Positions 17,270 through 25,659 of a stretch of DNA of 50,269 bases are shown in pieces. This stretch comes from Chloroflexota bacterium (lineage in GTDB: Bacteria; Chloroflexota; UBA5177). The stretch covers positions 1-50,269 of the forward strand of contig JAICWV010000008.1 in the NCBI GenBank assembly GCA_025966365.1. The letters are read 5' to 3'. Numbering within the stretch: position 1 is the stretch's first letter; each line of letters starts with the position of its first letter. The position numbers were made by a program, and so were the translations under genes. The notes beneath the pieces are model-generated. The model was not told the DNA's origin, made no database searches, and saw only the letters and a list, made by a program, of their open reading frames with translations.

Positions 17270-18346
17270 ATGACACGAGCTGCCGGTCCCGCGCTCGTTC
17301 TGGCGCTGATCGTCCTGCTCGCCGGCTGTGGGTCGTCCACATCCTCGAGCGGAGGGGCTACCCCGACATCGTCGAGCGGCAACGCGTCACACTTCCTGGC
17401 CTGTGAAGTCCTGACCGACTCCACCCTGTACGACAAGTCGTTTAACGAGGCGACCTGGAACGGCTTGCAGCAGGCGCAGAAGGACTTCGGCATCAAGATC
17501 AAGTACACCACCGCGCAGTCCCCCAGCGACTATCAGCCAAACCTGGTAGCCGCGCACGCTCACGGCTGCGACCTCATCTTTGCCATCAGCTTCACCTACG
17601 GCGACCTGGTGGCAAAGGAGGCCCAGAGCAATCCCCATCAGCACTACGCGATCGTGGACTATTCCTATAGCCCTCCAAACCAGTACCCCAACGTGCGGCA
17701 GCTGGTATATGCCACCGACCAGGCTGCCTTTCAGGCCGGATACCTCTCCGCCGGCATGACCAAGACCGGCAAAATCGGCACCTTCGGAGGTCAGAAGCAG
17801 CCACCGGTTGACCTGTTTATGGACGGTTACGTGGAAGGAGCCAACTACTACAACCACGTCCACGGCACTCATGTGCAGGTCCTGGGCTGGGACCCGAAGA
17901 CACAGACCGGTCTCTTCACCGGCGACTTTACCAATGAGGCCAAGGGCCAGACCACGACTCAGACGCTGATGGGTCAGGGAGCCGATATCATCCTGCCGGT
18001 TGCGGGCTCGGTGGGGCTGGGTACCGTTGCCGCGGTGAGAGCCGCGGGCAAAGGCGCCGTGATCTGGGTGGACAGCGACGGCTGTCAAACCGATCCGGGA
18101 GACTGCAAGTTCTTCCTGACGACCATTGAAAAGCACATGGCCCCGGGCGCCTATGACACCGTGGAGAAGACGTTGCACGGCCATTTCCAGGGAGGGCTCT
18201 ACACGGGCACGCTCAAGAACGGCGGGGTGGGCATTGCCCCCTACCACGATTGGGCCAGTAAGGTTCCGGCCAGGCTGCAATCGGAGGTGGCGGCGCTCAA
18301 GCCGGCCATCATCAGCGGCAAGATCAAGATCAGTCAGTGGAAGTAG
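17270..18346 (+). CDS. BMP family nucleoside-type ABC substrate-binding lipoprotein
   Basis: A 358-residue binding protein with a lipoprotein signal peptide (lipobox LLAGC, lipidated C20) and a Ser/Thr/Gly-rich linker before the BMP domain. Family landmarks include LYDKSFNEATWNG, HGCDLIFAI, YAIVDYSY, TDQAAFQAGYLS, KTGKIGTFGG and VIWVDSDG. BMP proteins (PnrA/BmpA type) bind purine nucleosides and deliver them to the importer encoded just downstream. Cys residues in DSDGCQTDPGDC are conserved in its paralogue and may form a disulfide. GTG 17246 is an alternative start, but ATG 17270 has AAAGGAG and gives a proper signal peptide. Confidence 0.9.
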   Translation: MTRAAGPALVLALIVLLAGCGSSTSSSGGATPTSSSGNASHFLACEVLTDSTLYDKSFNEATWNGLQQAQKDFGIKIKYTTAQSPSDYQPNLVAAHAHGCDLIFAISFTYGDLVAKEAQSNPHQHYAIVDYSYSPPNQYPNVRQLVYATDQAAFQAGYLSAGMTKTGKIGTFGGQKQPPVDLFMDGYVEGANYYNHVHGTHVQVLGWDPKTQTGLFTGDFTNEAKGQTTTQTLMGQGADIILPVAGSVGLGTVAAVRAAGKGAVIWVDSDGCQTDPGDCKFFLTTIEKHMAPGAYDTVEKTLHGHFQGGLYTGTLKNGGVGIAPYHDWASKVPARLQSEVAALKPAIISGKIKISQWK

Positions 18347-18407
18347 CGACTCCCTTTCCCCTGTTCGAGGCGGAATTTCCCGTGTAGGGTAAAGGAGCGG
18401 AGCCGCT

Positions 18408-18436
18408 TTGACTGTCTATAGACCCATTCCTATACT
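18408..18436 (+). promoter_or_regulatory. Promoter of the second BMP gene
   Basis: -35 TTGACT (18408-18413), exact 17-bp spacer, -10 TATACT (18431-18436). The start near 18443 gives a 5' leader of about 170 nt, so the second BMP gene and importer can be expressed separately from the first. Confidence 0.8.
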
Positions 18437-18442
18437 TTGGCT

Positions 18443-18614
18443 ACCGAGTCGGGGTCGAGGAGGGCGACCAGGGACACGCGCCTGTACCCTGCGATCTCGT
18501 AATTCCTGCATACAGGAGGAGGAGGAAAGCGAGAGATAGTCGCGGAATGGGCAGTATCAGGCTGCTCGCCCGAGTTGTGTACTACGAACAGCATGAGTTC
18601 GAGGAGAAAACTGA
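18443..18614 (+). promoter_or_regulatory. 172-nt leader of the BMP/importer operon
   Basis: Long untranslated leader with alternative pairings: CAGGG (18469-18473)/CCCTG (18487-18491) against CCTGTA (18481-18486)/TACAGG (18511-18516), followed by an A/G-rich stretch. It does not match the purine or other riboswitch classes I know, and has no T-run terminator. Regulatory function is a guess. Confidence 0.3.
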
Positions 18615-19673
18615 ATGAAACGTGTCTTGTTACTGGCGCTGGCCCTCGTGATGGGGCTGTCCCTCTCGGCGCGCGCCACGCCCTCCCACTTCGCCACGCC
18701 GGTAAGCGCCAAGAGCTTTAAATCCTGCCTGGTACTGAGCAGCACCGTTCTGTTCGACAAGTCCTTTGCCGAAGCCACGTGGGATGGCATGCTCGAGGCG
18801 AAGAAGAAGCTGCACGTCACTCCCAAGTACCTGACCTCGCAATCGGCAACAGACTGGGCGCCAAACCTGGAAGCGGCCCACACGCAGGGCTGCGACATCA
18901 TTTTTGCCACCGGCTTTACGTTTGCCGATGTCGTCAAGGCTGCTGCCAAGCGTCACCCGGGGCAGGATTACGCGATCGTGGACTACTCGTACGCCCCGCC
19001 GAGCTCCGTGCCCAACGTGCGCCAGATGGTCTACCAGACCGACCAGGCTGCTTTCCTGGCCGGCTATCTCGCGGCCGGCATGACCAAGACCGGCAAGATC
19101 GGTACCTTTGGCGGACAGAACATCCCGACCGTCACCATCTTCATGGATGGCTTCGCCGAGGGCGCGAACTACTACAACCACGTCCATGGGACCCATGTTC
19201 AGGTCCTTGGCTGGAACCCGAAGACCAAGACGGGCCTCTTCACCGGCGACTTCACCAATGAGGCCAAGGGCCAGACCACAACCCAGAACCTGATGGGCCA
19301 GGGCGCCGACATCATCCTGCCGGTTGCAGGCTCGGTCGGACTGGGCACTGTTGCCGCCGTCAGGAACGCGGGCAAAGGCTCCGTGATCTGGGTGGACAGC
19401 GACGGCTGCCGGACGGATGCCAAGGATTGCAAGTACTACCTGACCACCGTCGAGAAGATCATGACGCCGGGCGCCTTCAACACCATCAAGGCCGTGATGA
19501 AGGGCAAGTTCAAGGGCGGCTCCCTGTACACAGGCACGCTCAAGAACGGTGGCGTCAACATCGCGCCGTACCATCAGTTCGCCAGCAAGGTGCCCACCAA
19601 GCTGAAGGCCGAGGTGGCGGGGCTCCGCAAGTCCATCATCAAGGGCAAGCTCAACATCAACAAGTGGAAATAA
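18615..19673 (+). CDS. BMP family nucleoside-type ABC substrate-binding protein (paralogue)
   Basis: A 352-residue tandem paralogue of the preceding BMP protein; long blocks are identical or nearly so (for example MTKTGKIGTFGGQ, NYYNHVHGTHVQVLGW, GDFTNEAKGQTTTQ). It has a plain signal peptide ending ...LSARA and no lipobox, so the mature protein may be released or kept by association with the permeases, unlike its lipid-anchored partner. The DSDGCRTDAKDC Cys pair is retained. GAGGAG precedes the ATG. It has its own promoter and is followed directly by the importer genes, so it is probably the main binding protein. Confidence 0.9.
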   Translation: MKRVLLLALALVMGLSLSARATPSHFATPVSAKSFKSCLVLSSTVLFDKSFAEATWDGMLEAKKKLHVTPKYLTSQSATDWAPNLEAAHTQGCDIIFATGFTFADVVKAAAKRHPGQDYAIVDYSYAPPSSVPNVRQMVYQTDQAAFLAGYLAAGMTKTGKIGTFGGQNIPTVTIFMDGFAEGANYYNHVHGTHVQVLGWNPKTKTGLFTGDFTNEAKGQTTTQNLMGQGADIILPVAGSVGLGTVAAVRNAGKGSVIWVDSDGCRTDAKDCKYYLTTVEKIMTPGAFNTIKAVMKGKFKGGSLYTGTLKNGGVNIAPYHQFASKVPTKLKAEVAGLRKSIIKGKLNINKWK

Positions 19674-19684
19674 GGAACTGATCG

Positions 19685-21265
19685 TTGGCCAGACCAGCGG
19701 AGGGACGACAAGAGACCGCCGCTTCATCATCGGAAACGGAGGTGGAGCTCCGGGGAATCACCAAGCGATTCCCCGGCGTCGTGGCCAACGAAGATGTGGA
19801 CCTCCTCATTCGTCCCGGGGAGGTCCACGCCCTGCTCGGCGAGAACGGCGCCGGGAAGACGACCCTGATGAATGTCCTCTACGGGCTCTACCACCCGGAT
19901 GAGGGCCAGATTCTGGTCAGCGGCAAGCCGGTCGTTTTCCAAAGCCCGTCCGACGCCATCGCGGCCGGCATCGGCATGGTGCACCAGCACTTCATGCTGG
20001 TGCCGGTCTTCACTGTCACCGATAACGTCATGCTGGGGGTCGAGCCCACCGGCTTCCTCGGATTCCTGGAGCGCCGGAAGGCGAGAGCCAGGCTGGTCGA
20101 GCTTTCACAGCGATTCGGCCTGACCGTCAACCCCGACGCCGAAGTCGAGGACCTACCCGTCGGCGTCCAGCAGCGGGTCGAGATCCTGAAGGCGCTGTAC
20201 CGGCACGCCTCCCTTTTGATTCTGGACGAGCCCACCGCCGTCCTCACGCCGCAGGAGACGGAGGAGCTGTTCGGTGTCATCCGCTCCCTGACCGATGCCG
20301 GGACCTCCATCATCTTCATCTCACACAAGCTCAAGGAAGTGATGGCGATCGCCGACCGGATCACTGTACTGCGCCGCGGCCGGGTGGTCGGGACCGTCGC
20401 GCCGGCCGACACCAGCGAGCAGCAGCTCGCCACCATGATGGTCGGACGTGAAGTGATGCTGGTGGTGGACAAGGACCCGGCCGAGACCGGCGACGTGGTG
20501 CTCAGCGTGGAGGACCTGGTGGTCAGGGACGAGCGCGGCCACAACGCCGTGGACGGGCTTTCCATGGAGGTGCGCACCGGAGAGATTCTGGCGGTCGCAG
20601 GCGTACAGGGAAACGGCCAGACAGAGCTGGTGGAAGCGGTCACCGGCATTCGCCCTGTCGTGTCGGGAACGATCCAGGTGGAAGGACAGGAGCTGGCCAA
20701 TGCGTCTCCCCGCGACTACCTGGATGCGGGGGTGGCGCATGTGCCGGAGGACCGGCAGAAGTACGGACTGGTCCTCGGCTTTCCTATCGAATTGAATATG
20801 GTTCTCAATACGTTTGAGAAAGAGCCGTTCTCTCACGGCATCGTGATCGACTATGACGCCATCCGGGAGAATGCCAACGCGCTGATCCGTCAGTTCGACG
20901 TGCGGACCTCGTCTCCCCAGGCACCGGCTTCCACGCTCTCCGGCGGCAACCAGCAGAAGGTCATCATCGCACGCGAGTTTTCGCACGGGAGCAAGCTCCT
21001 GGTGGCAGCGCAGCCGACCCGTGGTCTGGATGTGGGATCGATGGAGTACATTCATGCCCAGATCGTGAAAAAGCGCGATGAAGGAGCCGCCGTTTTACTG
21101 GTCTCAACCGAGCTGGACGAGATCATGGCTTTGGGCGACCGTATCGCCGTGATGTATCAAGGAAAGATCATCGGTGTGCTCGATAGGAGCGAGGCGACCC
21201 GTGAGGGGATCGGCCTGCTGATGGCCGGGCGTACGCGCGAAGCAGCGGAGGTACAAGGTGTCTGA
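19685..21265 (+). CDS. Nucleoside ABC importer, double ATP-binding protein
   Basis: A 526-residue ATPase with two nucleotide-binding halves. The first has Walker A GENGAGKTTLMN, HQHFMLVP Q-loop region, signature-like LPVGVQQRVEILKAL and LILDEPTAVL. The second has a degenerate Walker A (GVQGNGQTEL), normal signature LSGGNQQKVIIAREF and QPTRGLDVG in place of DEPT. This asymmetric pattern is typical of BMP/PnrA and ribose importers. TTG 19685 is the likely start, with AAGGAA ten bases upstream. Its stop overlaps the first permease start by eight bases. Confidence 0.93.
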   Translation: MARPAEGRQETAASSSETEVELRGITKRFPGVVANEDVDLLIRPGEVHALLGENGAGKTTLMNVLYGLYHPDEGQILVSGKPVVFQSPSDAIAAGIGMVHQHFMLVPVFTVTDNVMLGVEPTGFLGFLERRKARARLVELSQRFGLTVNPDAEVEDLPVGVQQRVEILKALYRHASLLILDEPTAVLTPQETEELFGVIRSLTDAGTSIIFISHKLKEVMAIADRITVLRRGRVVGTVAPADTSEQQLATMMVGREVMLVVDKDPAETGDVVLSVEDLVVRDERGHNAVDGLSMEVRTGEILAVAGVQGNGQTELVEAVTGIRPVVSGTIQVEGQELANASPRDYLDAGVAHVPEDRQKYGLVLGFPIELNMVLNTFEKEPFSHGIVIDYDAIRENANALIRQFDVRTSSPQAPASTLSGGNQQKVIIAREFSHGSKLLVAAQPTRGLDVGSMEYIHAQIVKKRDEGAAVLLVSTELDEIMALGDRIAVMYQGKIIGVLDRSEATREGIGLLMAGRTREAAEVQGV

Positions 21266-22478
21266 GAGCCCTGAGCAGCTCCAGGCCGAGGTTGCCGCGG
21301 GCAACCCGCCACAGACCGTCACCGAATACCGGCGAGAACAGTCCTTTCCCGTGCGCCTCCTGCGCGATCTGGCGGTACCGGTTCTCGCGCTGTTCACCGG
21401 CCTGCTGGTGGGCGCGATCATCATCGGGCTTTCTGCACCCGACTTCTGGGACCACCTTCGACACGGTGAGGTGCTTCAGGCCTTCGGGACCGGGGCGAGC
21501 CTGGCGGGCAACGCCTATTACTGGCTCTTCAAGAGCGCCTTCGGCAGCCGTCAGGCCTGGAGTGAGACTGGCGTTCAGACGGTTCCACTCCTCTTCGTCG
21601 GGCTCTCGGCTGCCTTCAGCTTCCGGGGCGGCTTCTTCAATATCGGCGCGCAGGGACAGTTTCTCTTTGGCGCCATGACCGCGGTGCTCATGGCCAACCA
21701 CTTCGCCGGCATGCCGGGAATCATCCACATTCCCATCGTGCTCGTGCTCGGCTTTATCGGCGGTGCCGTCTGGGGCTCGATCGCGGGCATCCTCAAGGCG
21801 AGAACAGGAGCCAATGAAGTCATCACCACTCTCATGCTCAATTACGTGGCGATCTACCTCGTCAACTGGCTGCTGATCACGCCCATCTTTCAGCGTCCCG
21901 GCTTTCCCAATCCCATCACGTCAGAGGCGGTTCCATCCGCGCTCCTGCCGGCCCTGCCCGGCTATCGCATCCACCTTGGGGTCCTCATCGTCCTTGCCTG
22001 CGCCATCATCATCTGGTGGATCCTCTTCCGCACTACCATCGGCTTTCAGCTACAGACGGTGGGAGCCAATGCGGCTGCGGCCACCTACGCCGGAATCAGC
22101 GTTGCCTGGACCTACATCCTGATCATGGTCATCGCGGGCGGCCTGGCCGGTATGGCCGGAACCACCCAGCTTCTGACCACGCAGACGTCCGTCATCCCGG
22201 ACTTCGCCGGAAGCTACGGATTTGATGCCATCACCGTCGCCATTCTGGGCCGCCTCCATCCCATCGGCGTTATCTTCGCAGCCTTTCTGCTGGGGAGCCT
22301 TCGCTCCGGCGCCATCGGCATGCAAAGCGCAACCAGCCTGCCCTACTACATCATCATCGTCATCCAGGCAGTCATCATCGCCTTCATGACCAGCCCGCAC
22401 CTGATCCGTCAGATCTTCCGGGTGCGTCAGGCAGCGGCAACCGGCTCGGAGAGCTTCTCCAAAGGTTGGGCAGCGTGA
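21258..22478 (+). CDS. Nucleoside ABC importer permease 1
   Basis: A 406-residue inner-membrane permease of the BPD_transp_2 family (RbsC/BmpC-like), with about ten hydrophobic segments. Landmarks are FRGGFFNIGAQGQFLFGAM, GANEVITTLMLNYVAIYLVNW and GFDAITVAILGR, the last two typical of purine nucleoside importers (YufP type). A Lys/Arg-containing N-terminal tail precedes the first helix. GTG 21258 lies inside the ATPase reading frame end. It pairs with the second permease to form the heterodimeric channel. Confidence 0.92.
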   Translation: MSESPEQLQAEVAAGNPPQTVTEYRREQSFPVRLLRDLAVPVLALFTGLLVGAIIIGLSAPDFWDHLRHGEVLQAFGTGASLAGNAYYWLFKSAFGSRQAWSETGVQTVPLLFVGLSAAFSFRGGFFNIGAQGQFLFGAMTAVLMANHFAGMPGIIHIPIVLVLGFIGGAVWGSIAGILKARTGANEVITTLMLNYVAIYLVNWLLITPIFQRPGFPNPITSEAVPSALLPALPGYRIHLGVLIVLACAIIIWWILFRTTIGFQLQTVGANAAAATYAGISVAWTYILIMVIAGGLAGMAGTTQLLTTQTSVIPDFAGSYGFDAITVAILGRLHPIGVIFAAFLLGSLRSGAIGMQSATSLPYYIIIVIQAVIIAFMTSPHLIRQIFRVRQAAATGSESFSKGWAA

Positions 22479-23734
22479 CGGCTCCCGCCGTTGCCGTCCA
22501 GCGTATCTCGGCACCGATTCCCTGGCGCCGCTATGCCATCGGCGTGCTCTACCTCGCCCTGGCAATCTTCGTCTTCATCGTCTGCGGCCTTCACACCCTC
22601 CCGCGCACCGACACCACCATCACCTTCAACGGCAACAATTACGGTGCGCTGCCCGGCCTGATGGTTCCGACCGGCGTCTTCAACACCCTCCTGGCTGTCG
22701 TGCTCGCCTTTATCGGGGGCGCTCAGCTTGCCAACCTGGGCCGGGCCGCCTGGCTTCTGGGGCTGGCGCTCTTTATCTTTGTGGTCGCCTTCATGGTGTG
22801 GGCCGCGCGCGGCAACACGCTGGACGTGGTCAACGTCGCCGAGAGCTCGCTCCTGAGCTCTGTCCCCATCGCCATCGGCGCCCTGTCCGGCGTCGTCTGT
22901 GAGAGAGCGGGCGTGATCAATATCGCCATTGAGGGGCAGATGCTCACGGCTGCATTCATCAGCACGTTGATGGGGGGCCTCACCGGCAACGTGCTGGTGG
23001 CGCTGGCGAGCGGGATTCTCGCCGGTGCCCTGCTCGGCTGGCTCCTTGCACTCCTGTCGCTCAAGTATGCGGTCGATCAGATCATCGCCGGGTTCGTTAT
23101 CGACGTCTTCGCCACCGGCTTCACCAGCTATCTGCAGGTCTCCGTCCTGGAAGTGCATCCGGAGGTCAACGCCTCGGGCCAGATACCGAACGTGGGTCTC
23201 GGCGGCCTGTCCAATGTTCCGGTTGCCGGTCCGCTGGTCTTCGGCAATAACGCCTACGTGTATGCGATGGTCGTCCTCGTGTTCAGCATTCACATTGCTC
23301 TGTACTACACGCGCTGGGGACTGCGCGCGCGATCGGTGGGCGAGCATCCCATCGCGGCCGCTACCGTCGGCATCAATCCCATCCGTATTCGCTACTTCAA
23401 CGTCATCCTGGGCGGCGCGCTCGCCGGGCTCGCCGGCACCTTCTTCACCCTGGGCGCCACCGGCCGTTTCGATTCCACCATGACCTCAGGACAGGGCTTT
23501 ATCGCCCTGGTCGCCGTGATCCTCGGCGGCTGGAACCCCATTGGCGCTTTCCTCGCCGCCCTGCTGTTCGGCTTCGCCGTCTCCCTGCAGACCATCCTGG
23601 GGATCTTCAACGTCAACATCGATCCCAATATTCTGAGCATGATCCCCTACCTGGTCACGATTCTGGCCGTGGCCGGCATCGTGGGCCGGACGCGCCCGCC
23701 TGCCGCCGACGGCCAGCCTTACGTTCAGGAATAA
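22475..23734 (+). CDS. Nucleoside ABC importer permease 2
   Basis: A 419-residue second permease (YufQ type). Key segments are ERAGVINIAIEGQMLTAAF, KYAVDQIIAGFVIDVFATG, VGEHPIAAATVGI and SGQGFIALVAVILGGWNP. An extended N-terminal region with three additional hydrophobic stretches precedes the family core. GTG 22475 overlaps the first permease's stop (GTGA) and has AAAGG nine bases upstream; TTG 22466 is an alternative. A perfect hairpin follows the stop codon. Confidence 0.92.
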   Translation: MTAPAVAVQRISAPIPWRRYAIGVLYLALAIFVFIVCGLHTLPRTDTTITFNGNNYGALPGLMVPTGVFNTLLAVVLAFIGGAQLANLGRAAWLLGLALFIFVVAFMVWAARGNTLDVVNVAESSLLSSVPIAIGALSGVVCERAGVINIAIEGQMLTAAFISTLMGGLTGNVLVALASGILAGALLGWLLALLSLKYAVDQIIAGFVIDVFATGFTSYLQVSVLEVHPEVNASGQIPNVGLGGLSNVPVAGPLVFGNNAYVYAMVVLVFSIHIALYYTRWGLRARSVGEHPIAAATVGINPIRIRYFNVILGGALAGLAGTFFTLGATGRFDSTMTSGQGFIALVAVILGGWNPIGAFLAALLFGFAVSLQTILGIFNVNIDPNILSMIPYLVTILAVAGIVGRTRPPAADGQPYVQE

Positions 23735-23752
23735 GCGGCGCCCAGCGCCGCT
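23734..23752 (+). other. Hairpin AGCGGCGC-CCA-GCGCCGCT at permease 2 stop
   Basis: Perfect 8-bp stem with a 3-base loop overlapping the last base of the TAA and directly followed by the next gene's AAGGAG. No T-run. It may stabilise or process the mRNA between importer and enzyme genes. Confidence 0.5.
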
Positions 23753-23765
23753 CCAAGGAGACAGA

Positions 23766-24233
23766 ATGCAAATCTACTTTGCTGGCCCGCTGTTCACACC
23801 CTATGAGCGACGGTTTATCGAGGAGTGCGCCACCAAGATCCGCGCCGCCGGGATCGACGTCTGGGTTCCGCACGAGCATGCGGCCGAGATGACGGTGGAT
23901 GGAAAGATCACAGCCAAGTCCGTCTTCGACAAGGACTTCTCCGGCCTTTTTCCGTCCAACGCCGTGGTGGCCCTCCTTGACGGTCCCATGGTGGACGACG
24001 GTACCGCCTGTGAGATCGGGATGTTCTACGCCTTTACCCGCACCGACTCGTCCAAGAAGGGAATCCTGGGCCTTTGCACGGACTCGCGCGCGATCCGTGC
24101 CCGCGAGAACTATGAGGGCAAGGGCATCAATCTCTATGTGCTGGGCGCGATCGAGGAGGTCGGGGCAGTCTACGACACCATCGACGACATCATTCCCGTC
24201 CTCCAGCAGTGGAAAGCGGAGCTGGAAGGGTGA
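23766..24233 (+). CDS. Nucleoside 2-deoxyribosyltransferase
   Basis: A 155-residue enzyme with the family's start YFAGPLFTPYERRF, central VALLDGPMVDDGTACEIGMFYA (the Glu after GTAC is the expected nucleophile) and C-terminal GINLYVLGAIEE. It transfers 2-deoxyribose between bases, or hydrolyses deoxynucleosides, via a deoxyribosyl-enzyme intermediate. AAGGAG precedes the ATG. Encoded directly after the importer, it would process imported deoxynucleosides, while the next gene handles ribonucleosides. Confidence 0.9.
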   Translation: MQIYFAGPLFTPYERRFIEECATKIRAAGIDVWVPHEHAAEMTVDGKITAKSVFDKDFSGLFPSNAVVALLDGPMVDDGTACEIGMFYAFTRTDSSKKGILGLCTDSRAIRARENYEGKGINLYVLGAIEEVGAVYDTIDDIIPVLQQWKAELEG

Positions 24234-25177
24234 GCGTCAATCTCCTGATTGACTGCGACACCGGCGTCGACGACGCCCTCATGCTTCTCGACCTCGCCGG
24301 TAATCCGGACGCGAATATCGTGGCGGTGGGCAGTGTCCACGGCAATGTCCAGTCCCGTCGCGCAGCCATCAACACCCGCTACGTCCTCGACCTGGTCGGC
24401 CTGGAGGATGTCCCCTCAGCGGTCGGCTCCTGGCGGCCGCTGGCTCAGCCGCTCCACACAGCCGAGTACATCCACGGCCCTTTTGGCCTGGGCGGCTTCG
24501 AGCCTCCGGAGCCAAACACTCCGCTCAGCGAGGAGCACGCCGTCAACCAGATGATCCGGCTGGCGCACGAGCGCCCCGGCGACCTCACCCTCCTCGCCAC
24601 CGGCCCGCTCACCAATCTGGGCGCCGCGCTGGTGCTCGATCCGGAGCTTCCCCAGCTGATTCCGCGTGTCGTCATCATGGGCGGCAACATTGCCGAACCC
24701 GGGAACATCACGCCCTGGGCCGAGGCCAACATCTGGCATGATCCCGAGGCGGCCGATCTCGTCTTCCAGTACGGCTGGGAGGTCGTTCTGGTCCCGCTCG
24801 ACGTCACCCATCAGACCCTGCTCACCGGACCCTACCTGGAGCGCTTGCAAGCAGCAGCATCCTCCAGTGCGGTCGCCGAGTTCGCATCGGCCATCGTACA
24901 GTTCTACCTGGACATGTACGAACAGGCGCGCGGCATTCGCGCCGCGGCCATGCACGACCCTCTGGCGGGCGGTGTCGCGCTGGACCCATCGCTGTGCGGC
25001 TACATCGAGAAGTCCATCCACGTCGAGCTTCGAGGAACCGAGACCCGCGGCATGACCGTGGCGGACCTGCGCGGCTACCGGGACGAGATCAGCGACCGGC
25101 CCAGGGTCAAGGTGGCGATGGAGGTAGAGGCGGATCGGTTTTTGAGTGCGTTCGTCGAGAGGCTGACAAGGGGATGA
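24230..25177 (+). CDS. Inosine-uridine preferring nucleoside hydrolase
   Basis: A 315-residue nucleoside N-ribohydrolase. The calcium-binding DxDxxxDD signature is at residues 8-15 (DCDTGVDD); other landmarks are LLATGPLTNLGAAL, VVIMGGNI, AEANIWHDPEAA and the C-terminal AAMHDPLAGGVALDP supplying a further metal Asp. It releases free base and ribose, feeding the deaminase and ribokinase downstream. GTG 24230 overlaps the previous stop (GTGA). The DUF559 cassette begins on the final base of this gene's stop codon. Confidence 0.93.
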   Translation: MSVNLLIDCDTGVDDALMLLDLAGNPDANIVAVGSVHGNVQSRRAAINTRYVLDLVGLEDVPSAVGSWRPLAQPLHTAEYIHGPFGLGGFEPPEPNTPLSEEHAVNQMIRLAHERPGDLTLLATGPLTNLGAALVLDPELPQLIPRVVIMGGNIAEPGNITPWAEANIWHDPEAADLVFQYGWEVVLVPLDVTHQTLLTGPYLERLQAAASSSAVAEFASAIVQFYLDMYEQARGIRAAAMHDPLAGGVALDPSLCGYIEKSIHVELRGTETRGMTVADLRGYRDEISDRPRVKVAMEVEADRFLSAFVERLTRG

Positions 25178-25184
25178 CCCTCAC

Positions 25185-25213
25185 CCCCCTCTCCCATGCG
25201 ATGGGAGAGGGGG
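25185..25213. repeat. Left palindrome of DUF559 cassette
   Basis: Perfect 13-bp stem CCCCCTCTCCCAT / ATGGGAGAGGGGG around a GCG loop. Confidence 0.85.
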
Positions 25214-25237
25214 AGATAGCGAAAGAAGGTTTGGTCG

Positions 25238-25654
25238 GTGAGCCGTGAGCGAGGATTCCCAGGGCGGCTTGAGATGCACACGGAGAAACGGCACAAGTTG
25301 GTCACTGCGGCCCGTGGTCTGAGGCGCGAGGCAACGCCCAGTGAGGAGCTGCTCTGGAACGCGCTTCGTGGACGGCAACTCGGCGTGAAGTTCCGACGCC
25401 AGCACGTGATCGGACCGTTCGTCACGGATTTCTGCTGCCATGGTCGTCATCTTGTGATTGAGATCGATGGTCCCGTGCACGACCGCCAAACGGAACGTGA
25501 CGAAATCAGACAACAACTTCTCGAAGATCACGGATACACGGTGATTCGATTCACAGCGGAACAGGTGGAAACCAACCTCGGTTGGGTAATCGGCTCGATC
25601 GCCGATTCTCTAACTCCCCCTCTCCCACGGGTGGGAGAGGGGGCCGGGGGGTGA
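25238..25654 (+). CDS. DUF559 domain endonuclease-like protein
   Basis: A protein of up to 138 residues from the DUF559/Vsr-like group of the PD-(D/E)XK nuclease superfamily. Family landmarks are ARGLRREATPSEELLWNALR, GVKFRRQHVIGPFVTDFCC and HLVIEIDGPVHD, with the D and E(x)D positions expected of the nuclease core, followed by RDEIRQQLLEDHGYTVIRFT. Nuclease activity is inferred from the fold only. GTG 25238 has AGAAGG upstream; ATG 25274 is a shorter alternative. The last ~15 residues are encoded by the right-hand palindrome, a sign that gene and repeats travel together. Confidence 0.8.
   Translation: MSRERGFPGRLEMHTEKRHKLVTAARGLRREATPSEELLWNALRGRQLGVKFRRQHVIGPFVTDFCCHGRHLVIEIDGPVHDRQTERDEIRQQLLEDHGYTVIRFTAEQVETNLGWVIGSIADSLTPPLPRVGEGAGG
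25616..25643. repeat. Right palindrome of DUF559 cassette
   Basis: Perfect 13-bp stem CCCCCTCTCCCAC / GTGGGAGAGGGGG with a 2-base loop. It lies within the DUF559 3' coding end and is the reverse-oriented counterpart of the left palindrome. Confidence 0.85.
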
Positions 25655-25659
25655 GGGTT

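Larger units (their letters stand above)
25177..25658. mobile_element. DUF559 cassette with 13-bp terminal inverted repeats
   Basis: The ends are ACCCTCACCCCCC (25177-25189) and its exact reverse complement (25646-25658). Just inside each end is a 13-bp-stem palindrome. The unit holds one DUF559 gene, starts on the nucleoside hydrolase stop codon and ends one base before the adenine deaminase ATG, separating two salvage genes that otherwise abut. The layout suggests a small mobile or recently inserted unit; no target duplication is clear. No transposase is present. Confidence 0.6.

Noticed and set aside
18443-18614. Purine riboswitch before the nucleoside importer
   Set aside because: The leader lacks the purine aptamer's paired loops and junction sequence; only weak alternative helices are seen.
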